Assembly (NCBI GenBank): GCA_017163975.1
Contig: JAFFSR010000366.1
Location: forward strand, 310,001-374,000
Length of the DNA: 64,000 nt
Source: Anastatus disparis
Lineage: Eukaryota > Arthropoda > Insecta > Hymenoptera > Eupelmidae
Direction of reading: 5' to 3'
The translations under genes and the position numbers were made by a program. The notes below the pieces were generated by a model. It searched no databases and was not told the DNA's origin. It worked only from the letters and a program-made list of their open reading frames with translations. Positions 21,951 through 32,737 of the stretch are shown here, in pieces; position 1 is the first letter of the stretch, and each line of letters opens with the position of its first letter.

Positions 21951-23403
21951 TCCTGTTAAAAGCAATAAAGAAAACTAAAGAAAACAGTTTGTAATAGTAG
22001 ATGACGGTAGAAAAATGTCGGAATTGTGACAAAGACAACAGTCAATTACAGTTTTCTCAGTTCATATAAATTTTCTTTTGTACATTATTTCGTTCACTTT
22101 TTATGTGACTGAAATCAATTTTTCAATTTAATTTACTTTTCTTCGTTTCAAAACAGTTATTAATTGTTTTCTTCAGTTTTTTGCCAATATTATTAATTTC
22201 CTTCAGTTATTTATTGTTTTGTTCACTTTTCATGTAACTTAAATAAATTTTTATAACGATTTTCTTCATATTTTTTCGTTTTGAAACAGTTATGAACTGT
22301 TTTCTACTTTTATTTGCGAATACTATCAGTTTCTTCAGTTACCCATATAGAAATAATTTATGTGAAAAACTGTAAATAATAGTAAATAATTGTAAATAAC
22401 TGTTAAAAAATGTCAGAATTGAGACATAAATAATAGTTATTTACAGTTATTTACTATTATTTACTATTAATTACTATTATTTACTATTATCTACAGTTAT
22501 TAACTGTTATTAACTGTTATTAACTGTTATTTACAGTTATTTACAATTATTTACAATTATTTACAGTTTTTTATAATTATTTACAATTATTCATAGTTAT
22601 TAACAGTTATTTACATTTTCAAAAATTTTTGAATTAGTGAATAATTTAATGTTATTAATAATTATTTACAATTATTTATAGTTATTTACAGTTATTTACA
22701 GTTTTTTACAGTTATTTACAGTTATTTATAATTATTTACAATTATTTACAATTTCCCATAGTTTTTTACAATTATTTACAGTTATTCACATTTTTAAAAA
22801 TTTTCGCCTATATATATAAAATTATTGAATGAATTCGTGAATATTTTCGAAAATGTAAATAATTGTAAATAATTGTAAAAAACTATAAATAATCGTAAAT
22901 AACTGTAAATAATTGTGAAAAAAGTGAATAAATGTAAATAACTGTAAATAAATATAAATAACTGTAAATAAGTGTAAATAACAGTTAATAAGTGTAAATA
23001 ACAGTTAATAACTGTAAATAAGAGTAAATAACAGTAAATAATTGTAAATAACTGTTATTTATGTCTCAATTCCCACATTTTTTAACACTTTTTTGCAGTT
23101 ATTTACAGTTATTTACATTTATTTACATTTATTTACAGTTATTAACAGTTGTTTACAATTATATCCAAAAATTTTTTCCATATGGGTATTAACCGTTTTT
23201 TTCAAATTTTATGTGATTTGTAATAATTTTTTTCTCTAATTCCTTCACTTTACTTCTTTTTAAAACAGTTATGAATTGTTTTCTTTAATGAATTGTCATT
23301 ATTATCAAAACAATATTGGATTTCTTCAATTTTTAATAGTAATAAAAAAGTACATCTTTTGGTATATTGAAATGCGTAAAAAATATTTAAAAGTTCATTT
23401 CTT
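21951..23403. repeat. Eroded word-array element interrupted by a foldback copy
   Basis: 21951-22339 and 23189-23340 contain words of the type GAAGAAAACAGTT and CAGTTTTCTTCA, plus the hinge GTCGGAATTGTGACAAAGAC near 22017. They resemble the CCCTAGCGG element that follows. The two pieces are separated by the CCCATATGG copy at 22342-23186, which therefore inserted into an older relative. Clear ends are not visible. Confidence 0.6.
22342..23186. mobile_element. CCCATATGG word-array foldback element, copy 3 (845 bp)
   Basis: The ends CCCATATAG and CCATATGGG are flanked by TA at 22340-22341 and 23187-23188. It has the same arms, hinge (CAGAATTGAGACATAAATAA), centre (TCGCCTATATATATAAAATT) and order as copy 2, in the same orientation. 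Word number differs, mainly in GTTATTAACT units near 22500. Confidence 0.9.
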
Positions 23404-26099
23404 CCCTAGCGGAAAAAAAAAATGCAGAAAACAGTAAATATCCGAAAATATCAGAAGAAAACAGAAGAAAACTGATAAAAACTGCAGAAAACGGAAATTA
23501 ACTGTTGAAAAATGTCGAGATTGAGACAAAGACAACAGTTATCTTCTGATTTCTTCTGATTTCTTCAGTTTTTATAAGTTTTCTGCAGTTACCTGCAATT
23601 ATCAACAGTTTTATTCATTTTTCAACGTTTTTCTTCATTTATAAAAGCAATTTGAAAAATGAAGAAATCTGGAAAAAACTGAAGACAACTGTTATATTCT
23701 GAAAATAACTGTTGAAAAGTGAAGAAAACTGAAGAAAACAGTTATATTCTGAAAATAACTGTTGAAAAGTGAAGAAATCTGAAGAAAACAGTTATATTCT
23801 GAAAATAACTGTTGAAAAGTGAAGAAAACTGAAGAAAACAGCTATATTCTGAACAAAACTGTAAAAAAGTGAAGAAATCTGAAGAAAAAAGGTAATAACT
23901 GTTTAAAAATAAAGTAAAATGAAGAAAATTGGAAAAAAAATATTTTTTACGAAAAAAGTGAAGAAAACAGAAAATAACTGAAGAAAACTGATAATATCGG
24001 CAGAAAACTGAAGAAAACAGTTGATAACTGTTGAAAAATGAAGAAAAGTGAAGAAAATTTAAAAAAAAAATATTTTCTTACATAAAAAGTGAAGAAAACA
24101 GAAGATAACCGAAGAAAACTGATAATATCGGCAAAAAACTGAAGAAAACAGTTGATAACAGTTGAAAAACGAAAAAAAGTGAAGAAAATTGACAAAAAAA
24201 TAAATTTTCTTATATAAAAAGTGAAGAAAACAGAAAATAACTGAAGAAAACTGATAATATCGGCAGAAAACTGAAGAAAACTGTTGATAACTGTTAAAAA
24301 ACGAAGAAAAATAAAGAAAATTGAAAAAAAAATTTCATTTTTATATAATAAGTGAAGAAAACAGAAAATAACTGAAGAAAACTGATAATATCGGCAGAAA
24401 ACGGAAAAAAACAGTTAATAACTGTTGAAAAATGAAGAAAAGTGAAGAAAATTTAAAAAAAAAAATATTTTTTTACATAAAAAGTGAAGAAAACAGAAGA
24501 TAACCAAAGAAAACTGATAATATCGGCAAAAAACTGAAGAAAACAGTTGATAACAGTTAAAAAACGAAAAAAAGTGAAGAAAATTGAAAAAAAAATAAAT
24601 TTTCTTATATAAAAAGTGAAGAAAACAGAAAATAACTGAAGAAAACTGATAATATCGGCAGAAAACTAAAGAAAACTGTTGATAACTGTTAAAAAACGAA
24701 GAAAAATAAAGAAAATTAAAAAAAAATTTTCATTTTCATATAATAAGTGAAGAAAACAGAAAATAACTGAAGAAAACTGATAATATCGGCAGAAAACTGA
24801 AGAAAACAGTTGATAACTGTTGAAAAATGAAGAAAAGTGAAGAAAATTTAAAAAAAAAATATTTTCTTACATAAAAAGTGAAGAAAACAGAAGATAACCG
24901 AAGAAAACTGATAATATCGGCAAAAAACTGAAGAAAACAGTTGATAACAGTTGAAAAACGAAAAAAGTGAAGAAAATTGACAAAAAAATAAATTTTCTTA
25001 TATATAAAAGTGAAGAAAACAGAAAATAACTGAAGAAAACTGATAATATCAGCAGAAAACTGAAGAAAACAGTTGATAACTGTTAAAAAACGAAGAAAAA
25101 TGAAGAAAATTAAAAAAAAATTTTCATTTTTATATAATAAGTGAAGAAAACAGAAAATAACTGAAGAAAACTGATAATATCGGCAGAAAACTGAAGAAAA
25201 CAGTTGATAACTGTTGAAAAATGAAGAAAAGTGAAGAAAATTTAAAAAAAAAATATTTTCTTACATAAAAAGTGAAGAAAACAGAAGATAACCGAAGAAA
25301 ACTGATAATATCGGCAAAAAACTGAAGAAAACAGTTGATAACAGTTGAAAAACGAAAAAAAGTGAAGAAAATTGACAAAAAAATAAATTTTCTTATATAA
25401 AAAGTGAAGAAAACAGAAAATAACTGAAGAAAACTGATAATATCAGCAGAAAACTGAAGAAAACAGTTGATAACTGTTAAAAACGAAGAAAAATGAAGAA
25501 AATTAAAAAAAAATTTTCATTTTTATATAATAAGTGAAGAAAACAGAAAATAACTGAAGAAAACTGATAATATCGGCAGAAAACTGAAGAAAACATTTGA
25601 TAACTGTTGAAAAATGAAGAAAAGTGAAGAAAATTTAAAAAAAAAATATTTTCTTACATAAAAAGTGAAGAAAACAGAAGATAACCGAAGAAAACTGATA
25701 ATATCGGCAAAAAACTGAAGAAAACAGTTGATAACAGTTGAAAAACGAAAAAAAGTGAAGAAAATTGACAAAAAAATAAATTTTCTTATATAAAAAGTGA
25801 AGAAAACAGAAAATAACTGAAGAAAACTGATAATATCAGCAGAAAACTGAAGAAAACAGTTGATAACTGTTAAAAAACGAAGAAAAATGAAGAAAATTAA
25901 AAAAAAATTTTCATTTTTATATAATAAGTGAAGAAAACAGAAGATAACTGAAGAAAACTGATAATATCGGCAGAAAACTGAAGAAAACAGTTGATAACTG
26001 TTGTTTTTGTCTCAATTCCGACATTTTTCTGCCGTTATCTTCTGTCATAAACTGTTGTCTTCAATTTTCTTCAGTTTTCTTCTTTTTTTTCCGCTAGGG
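23404..26099. mobile_element. CCCTAGCGG word-array element (2.7 kb)
   Basis: Inverted ends CCCTAGCGGAAAAAAAA and TTTTTTTTCCGCTAGGG are flanked by TT on both sides (23402-23403 and 26100-26101). The grammar matches the CCCATATGG elements but uses a different word (AACTGAAGAAA / CTTCAGTTTTCTT). The hinges ATTGAGACAAAGACAACAG (near 23520) and TTTTTGTCTCAATTCCGACA (near 26003) bound the interior. The forward block has expanded into a ~394-bp higher-order repeat. No coding sequence. Confidence 0.9.
23900..25990. repeat. ~394-bp higher-order repeat inside the CCCTAGCGG element
   Basis: Spacing of repeated blocks (for example the start of the 82-codon frames at 23947, 25130 and 25523, 393 bases or a multiple apart) shows a unit near 394 bases. 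The unit holds three sub-units of about 130 bases, each with GAAGAAAACTGATAATATCGG and an AT-rich spacer ending in AAGTGAAGAAAACAG. The minus-strand frames repeated three times are artefacts of the array. Confidence 0.9.
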
Positions 26100-26696
26100 T
26101 TGTCTATCACTTTTAATTTTTTCTAAAATTAAAAAAAAATATCTTTCTTTATATTATAACAATGCTCTAATGTTTCAATTCGTAGAATAGTTTTCCTTTC
26201 AATTTTATGCTAACAATTCATTATAAAAAACAATAATAATGTTCGTTATCATAATGTATGCGACTTGTTTTAGAATCTCCGAGAAACGCTCGCAGCGAGA
26301 AAACCTCGAAATTAATCTCATCGTCTGAAAATGAAAGAACAAAGAAGTTGAAAAAAATCATTCGGAAGAGAGAGAAGAAACAAAACTTTCTCAAGTAAAA
26401 ATAGCATTGAAAAAATTAAAGAAGACTTAAAGATATCAAAAAAAAAATTATGAATGCAGCAGACAACAATTACAAGATAGTGAAAAGAATACAAATCGTG
26501 TAAATATTAAATCGAAAATAGTGGACTTTAATTTAACTAACATATTTAATATGTCATATTTTGTTTATATTACATGAAAAAATAGAAAAAATCCAAAAAC
26601 TACAATGTTCCTTACTGAGTACGCTCAGCAAATAGAAAAAATCAAATAGAAAAAATCCAAAAACTACAATGTTCCTTACTGAGTACGCTCAGCGAT
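26100..26696. other. AT-rich spacer with a short tandem duplication
   Basis: No gene supported. Near 26590-26690 a block of about 60 bases containing CTACAATGTTCCTTACTGAG and TACGCTCAGC occurs twice in tandem. Confidence 0.6.
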
Positions 26697-27586
26697 AAGA
26701 GGTTTTTTAAACGCATATAGTTCTTTAGCATTAATAGCTACAAGCTTGAAACTTTTTTAAAATTAAAGCTGAGCTCAAATCCTTTCGAATTAGTAGTTAT
26801 AGCATGTAAAAATATTATTTTTTCCCAAAGCTAGAGCGTGATAAACGTTGGACCTGATTTTTCTTTTAAAAACATTAATTAATAATAAAAGCTGAAATTA
26901 GGTCCAATCCTTATTACGCTCTAACTTTGGGAAAAAATAATATTTTTACATGCTATAACTCACGGTTCGCCTAAAGGAAGTGTAAATGAAAATGTTTTGT
27001 TGCCTCAAAATTCATTTTGATTATGATTTTTAGATATCTTAAACATATTTTGACATACTTTTTAAAATCAATTTACGCGGCCGATTCATAAAAAGTTAAG
27101 TTTAAATGAACAAATATTGTTTTATTAGGCAACATTATTATAAATATATAAATAGAAATAACAAATAAGTAAATAACTATCCCCCATTTATTTTATATCA
27201 CCTGTATGTTAAAAACATTTATTTACGGTATTAATATGCATTAAATATATAATTATAAAACGACTGATATATATATATAATTACTTAAGAAATGAGAAAT
27301 AATATATACAAAGCTAAAAAATTTTTTCCATTACTACAATCTTAAAATTCGTTATATTCTCACCTAATTCATTGTATACAAATAAAATAAACATTGAAAA
27401 GGTCACAGCTAACAGTACTCGATACTATTTATTATTTATAATATAAAGATCATATGTAAATACAATTTGTGGAATTTAAAGTGATATATAATCTTAAAGA
27501 AAATTTAGTATAGCATTTGACTTCGCGCAGCAACGTTCGTTCAATTTATTTAATTTCATTCAATTTAAAAATAGTGATTGTCAATT

Positions 27587-29638
27587 ATGAACTTGCAAAG
27601 TAATTCGGCCAGAACTCACGAACAAAATCGGCATAATATGTGTTTGATGTGTAAAAGGAAGCCGAAAAAAAGCATTATAAAACTACAGGTAAAATAGGAA
27701 CTCAAATCAAATTGTTATTTCCTGATTTTAATGAGATGAATTCGCGTTTACCTGCTGTAGTTTGTGGTGCTTGTAGGCTTAAAATCACAAGAGCTAATAT
27801 GAATACAAGTTTAAAAAGTTTACTTCAGATGCCAGACTACTCAAAATATCATTTAAAAATGAAAACGCGCAGTACATCAAAGTCAGAAAAAGAGTGAGGC
27901 TGTACTTTATGTAATGAAATTAGATCTAGACAAAGAAGTTTTGAAATTGTTAATACTAAAAAAAAGAATCTCGCAAACCACTGAAGAAGACTAGTAGGCG
28001 ATGTTCGAATTGTTTAACTTTAATAGCTAAAGGTATAAGTCATAAATGTACTTTAACAACATTCCTAAAAAATGTTCAAGAAGGCATCAAAACTCCAAAG
28101 CAAAGTGAACATTTGATTTCTAAATTATTAGTCAAAAGGAAAGTTGAAAATAAATTAAATGACAAAGCAGAAAGGACGAATGTTGCACTATCTCTATCGC
28201 AACAGCGTGGTAAACCATTAAATATTATCGTAAATGCAAAAGAAAAAAAACAAATACACCAAATATCGTCTAATGATTTATGTGATTTGCAGAATAATTC
28301 AAATTTATCTGATCGTCAGATACGTGATTTTTCTAAATTTATAAGAAAAAAAACATGTTCACGAAATATTATTGAGCCTTATACTCGAGAAAAAAATTTT
28401 CAAAAGTCTCATAGTTTGGATGAATTTTTTGAAGTGCATTCATTGGATTTCGAAATTGTAAAAATGAGGTTGTTACGAAAATTCCAAGCTCTGCTGTTAT
28501 TTGCACCGATTTGATTTTGTTTATACAACATATTATTCATAATAGAAATATTTTTTATTTTCACTTGAATTTTGGTATTGATGGTGGCGCAGGTTCTTTA
28601 AAATTCACCTTATCTATTCAATCTAAAAATGAAGATAATAACATTGAAAAAAATACTTCAAAGAATTCTAAAAAATGGAAGGACACTGGAGTAAAGAAGA
28701 TATTTATTATTGCTCTTGCTCCAGATACACAAGAAAATTATAACAACGTAAAACTTTTGTGGTCAAAACTAAAAATTAATGATTGTTTGATTGAATATCC
28801 AGGAACAATTACAACTGACTTGAAACTTTCAAACATAATTACGAGTTTAACGAATAGCGCAAGTTATTGTCCATGTATTTGGTGTGATGTCACGAAAACT
28901 AATTTAGGTTTGTGTGGTACTTTGAGGACAACAACTAGCTGTATGTCTAATTATAATAACTGGTGTGATCATGGAAAGGTAAAAAAAAAAGTTAAAGATT
29001 TCAAAAATTGTATCAATCCACCTTTGTTTTATTCAGATGATGATAAACTAATTTTAGATGTAATTCCTCCTCCAGAATTACATCTTCTATTAGGCTGTGT
29101 TAACACACTTTATAGTAATATGTTTAAGTTATATCCCGATATTGCTACAAAATGGGCGCATCAAAGTAACGTAGAAAGAAGTTACAGTAATGGTGGTAAC
29201 TTTTCGTTTGCAGGAAATGCATGTAACGTATTACTGAATAATGTTGATAAACTTCAACAGATATGTGAAGTTAACATTGGAGGTCTAGCAGGTTCCATGG
29301 CATATGTAGATACTTTTAGAAAATTTAAAATAGTCGTTGACGACTGCTTTTCTTTAAATTTGAAGCTAGATTTTGAACAAAATATTAAAGAATTCAAAAA
29401 AAGTTACGAAGTCTTAGGAATCTCAATAACACCAAAAGTACATACAATTTTTAATCACGTAGCACAATTTTATTCAAAACACCAGATGGGCTTAGGATTT
29501 TTCGGAGAGCAAGCTACAGAATCAGTGCATTGTGATTTTAATAAAAAGTGAATGGATTATAAAGTATCAAAACAGAATGAAAATTATACTACAAAATTAC
29601 TTCGAGCTGTACGTAGCTACAATAGTGCACATATATAG
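27587..29638 (+). pseudogene. Transposase-like protein of the 3.4-kb element, broken
   Basis: The ATG at 27587 opens a protein with four Cys pairs (CLMC, CGAC, CTLC, CSNC) in the first ~140 residues, suggesting zinc-binding DNA recognition. Then come NLSDRQIRDFSKFIRKK, IIEPYTREKNF, HLNFGIDGGAGSLKF, ITTDLKLSNIITSLTNSA with YCPCIWCD, VIPPPELHLLLGCVNTLY and FFGEQATESVHCDF. The Asp in GIDGG, the Asp in TTDLK and the Glu in GEQATESVH are candidate catalytic acids. Similar unnamed proteins are common in arthropod and cnidarian genomes. A frame change follows CKRKPKK (near 27690), there are stops near 27895 and 29551, and another shift lies near 28467. The superfamily is uncertain. Confidence 0.75.
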
Positions 29639-29743
29639 ATTTGTATAAACTTATTTAAAGTTGAATAATTAATGTATATGAAAATGAAATTGAACATTTT
29701 TATGTTTGTTTGTTAAAAAATGTATTTTTTTGTTTACTATTAA

Positions 29744-30132
29744 GAGGCGGTCATATAGTTCTGTCCTTGTCTAATCTAAATTTTCGTTATAATTAGTAAA
29801 CTAAATATTTTTATACAAAAGTAAGGGCAGAGCCCAATAGATTTAAGGATAAACAGACGATTCTATTCTATGAAAAAATATAAAATTTTCATTAGTTTTC
29901 GAGTGAAGTCTGAAACGGAAAAAGAGTTGAACACTTCAATCAAATTTAACTCTTTTTCCGTTTCAGACTTCACTCGAAAACTAATGAAAATTTTATATTT
30001 TTTCATAGAATAGAATTGTCTGCTTATTCTTAAATCTATTGGGCTCTGCCTTTACTTTTGTATAAAAATATTTAATTTAGTCATAATAACGAAAATTTAG
30101 ATTAGACAAGGACAGAACTATACGGCCTCCTC
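29744..30132. mobile_element. 389-bp palindromic miniature element, TTAA duplication
   Basis: TTAA at 29740-29743 and 30133-30136 flanks the ends GAGGCGGTCATATAGTTCTG and its near complement. The element folds end to end (AGACAAGGACAGAACTATA in the right arm mirrors the left), with a long perfect inner stem around GTTTTCGAGTGAAGTCTGAA near 29890. It lies downstream of the transposase inside the 3.4-kb element. Confidence 0.9.
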
Positions 30133-30643
30133 TTAACGTGTTATTGTTCATTGAACTCTTATTTATGTACGCAATCGGTATTTTTTCATTTGCTATTATA
30201 TTTAAATATTAAATGTTGGTATCCAATAAAATGATATATTTTCATTTAAACCCAAGTTTCTATAAATCTGCCACGTAAAGTAATTTTAAAAAGTATGTTA
30301 AAACATGTTTAAGATGTATAAAGATCATAATCAAAATGAATTTTGAGACAACAACACATTTTTATTTAAACTTCCTTCAGGTGAACCGTGAACTACTAAT
30401 TCGAAAGGATTTGAGCTCAGCTTTAATTAAAAAAAAGTTTCAAGCTTGTAGCTATTAATGCTAAAGAACTATATGCGTTTAAAAATCTAATAACTTTTTT
30501 AGTGATTTTCTCCAATTGCCTGTAACTAGGGAAATATTGAGTATTTATGACTATAACTTTAGCTTTTTCCATATTTTATCATCTGAAAACTTATCCTGAA
30601 GTTTGAGCAAAATCCGTGATCCGGAAGTGTGACACTCTCCTCG

Positions 30644-31044
30644 TTAGTTACATCATAAAAATTCATTTTGTTTAGTAATACTTCTAGATTTTTATCACAA
30701 TTTAAAATCATGGTCATAAGTTGTTAAAATATCAAAACCATTCAGCGTTTATAAATCAAGATACAAAACTATAAAATTGAAAATTAATTGAAAATTTTTA
30801 ATGAATTTACTTTTTAATCGTAGTTTTAAAGTTCTATATCTAGATTTAGAAATGATAAATTGTTTTTAAGTTTTGGCCACTTAATTACTTTTTTTTTAAA
30901 TTGTGATAAAAATTTGTAAGTATTCTTGAAATAACGTACTTTTGTGATATAACTGGAATACAATTTACCTTATGTGTATTAAACAATCTTTTGTAAAATA
31001 AATATTTTTACAATTCATAATATATATAAATAAAATTTTGATTT
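30644..31044. other. AT-rich spacer
   Basis: No gene or repeat was recognised. Confidence 0.55.
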
Positions 31045-31740
31045 CAGGTGAGATATTTGAGATTTTTAGGTGGAAGAAATTTAGAAGACGCAATAGAAAA
31101 TATGTTCAGCTAATCTGTCACTATCGAATGTTCAACATACATAATAAAATCAATTAACTCATTTTTCATAAAAAATTTTATATTTTTTGCAGGAGGAGTA
31201 TCACGTCACTTTAAACGAACTAAATAACAATTCAATCATGTATTGTCTGAACGTTTAAGATCATCAAAACAAATATATAGAAACAAAATGAAAAAAAAAT
31301 AAAAATAATTCTCTGTCAGGCCGTCACTTTCACGACCCTTTGTCTGATGATTCTAGATCAAGCTATTCTCGATCAGGAAGTCTTTCTCCTTCGGTAAATG
31401 ATACTACTTCTAAAAGACATGTACGGTCAGCAACTTATTCGCGATCGAGAAATCATTCTCGATCAGGAAGTAAGTCACCACCACTGAGTCGTAATGGATC
31501 AAGGCATTCATCTAGAAGTCATTCTCGATCGAGAAGGAGTTCTTCATCGAAAAGTCAAAATCAATCAAGACATTCACGATCTAAGAGCATTAGCTCTCAA
31601 AGTAGTTATACTACAAGAAATTCACAAAGAAAAAGTTATCACCGATCAAGAAACGATGACCGTCGAAGTCGCTATTCCAGATCAAAAAGTTAGAATTATT
31701 CTCGATACAGTCGTTCTAGAAGCCGTTTAAGTACTCCATG
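31045..31740 (+). pseudogene. Arg/Ser-rich (RS) domain relic of a splicing-factor-like gene
   Basis: From about 31310 the plus strand reads GRHFHDPLSDDSRSSYSRSG and then over 100 residues dominated by RS, SR and SRS dipeptides. A TAG stop at about 31691 is followed in frame by NYSRYSRSRSRLSTP and a final stop. No RNA-binding domain is present. Upstream, after a TTTCAG-type acceptor near 31048, a short frame reads RYLRFLGGRNLEDAIENMFS and stops. Another TTTTTTTGCAG acceptor lies near 31190. It may be the last exons of a decayed SR-type gene or a processed fragment. No named gene can be assigned. Confidence 0.6.
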
Positions 31741-31746
31741 AAAGAT

Positions 31747-32735
31747 CCCTAATGGAAATCGAATCAGTGAATAACTGGAAATAACTGGAAATAACTGGGA
31801 ATAACTAAGAATAACTGTTATAAACTGTTTAGTTTGAGACAGGAATAACAGTTATTCCCAGTTATTCCCAGTTATTCTCAGTGATTCCCAGTTATTTACA
31901 TTTTAGCTTAAAAATAATTTGAAAAAACAGAGGTACGAATAACAGTTATTCCCAGTTATTCTCAGTTAAACTAAGGAAAGAAAAATAGAAAAAATAACCA
32001 TAAAATAAAATTATTTTTTAACTAAATTGAGAATAACTGAAAATAAATGGAATAGCTGAAATTAACTAGGAATAAGTCTTATAGTGCCTCTAATTTCTAA
32101 AATTATTTCTAAACTAAACGGAAAATAACTGGGAATAATAGTTATTCGTACCTCTGATTTTTTAAATTATTTCTTAACTAAGCTGGAAGTAACTGGGAAT
32201 AACTGGGAATAACTGGGAATAACTGAGAATAACTGTTATAAACTGTTCAGATTGAGACAGGAATAATAGTTATTCCCAGTTATTCCCAGTTATTCTCAGT
32301 AATTCCCAGTTATTTACATTTTAGCCTAAAAATAATTTGAAAAAACAGAGGTACGAATAACAGTTATTCCCAGTTATTCTTAGTTAAACTAAGGAAAGAA
32401 AAATAGAAAAAATAACCATAAAATAAAATTATTTTTCAACTAAATTGAGAATAACTGAAAATAAATGGAATAGCTGAAATTAACTAGGAATAAGTCTTAT
32501 AGTGCCTCTAATTTCTAAAATTATTTCTAAACTAAACGGAAAATGACAAGGAATAACTGTTATTCGTACCCCTGATTTTTTAAATTATTTCTCAACTAAA
32601 CTGGAAGTAACTGGGAATAACTTGGAATAACTGAGAATAACTGTTATTCCTGTCTCAAACTGAACAGTTTATAACAGTTATTCCCAGTTATTTACAGTTA
32701 TTCCCAGTTATTCACAGATTCGATTTCCACTAGGG
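31747..32735. mobile_element. CCCTAATGG word-array element (989 bp), AT duplication
   Basis: The ends CCCTAATGGAAATCGAATC and its complement GATTTCCACTAGGG are flanked by AT (31745-31746 and 32736-32737). The interior uses AACTGGGAATA / TATTCCCAGTT words. The hinges TTTGAGACAGGAATAACAG (near 31831), TTGAGACAGGAATAATAG (near 32252) and TCCTGTCTCAAACTG (near 32648) separate arms of opposite orientation. An internal direct duplication of about 420 bases gives the repeated AAACAGAGGTACGAATAAC block. Confidence 0.9.
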
Positions 32736-32737
32736 AT

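Larger units (their letters stand above)
26961..30390 (+). mobile_element. 3.4-kb DNA transposon with ~115-bp inverted repeats, AACT duplication
   Basis: The left end CACGGTTCGCCTAAAGGAAG is matched by the inverted right end (CACGGTTCACCTGAAGGAAG as complement). Homology continues inward about 115 bases to TAAAATCAATTTACG. AACT flanks both sides (26957-26960 and 30391-30394), and the other arm of the host palindrome shows a single AACT in GCTATAACTACTAATTCG. CAC ends with a 4-bp duplication fit the Chapaev branch of the CMC superfamily, but that assignment is inference. It carries the transposase remnant and a nested miniature element. Confidence 0.9.
26697..30643. mobile_element. Third CTAGGAGAGT-type foldback, split by a DNA transposon
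   Basis: Arms at about 26697-26960 and 30391-30643 resemble copy 1 (shared ACGCATATAGTTCTTTAGCA, GAGCTCAAATCCTTTCGAA and, at the right end, ATCCGTGATCCGGA). The right end is followed by TTA. The left arm lacks its outer ~100 bases. The palindrome itself shows the uninterrupted sequence into which the 26961-30390 transposon inserted. Confidence 0.82.

Noticed and set aside
23947..25771. Three near-identical 82-codon Phe-rich minus-strand frames
   Set aside because: They are artefacts of the ~394-bp higher-order repeat.
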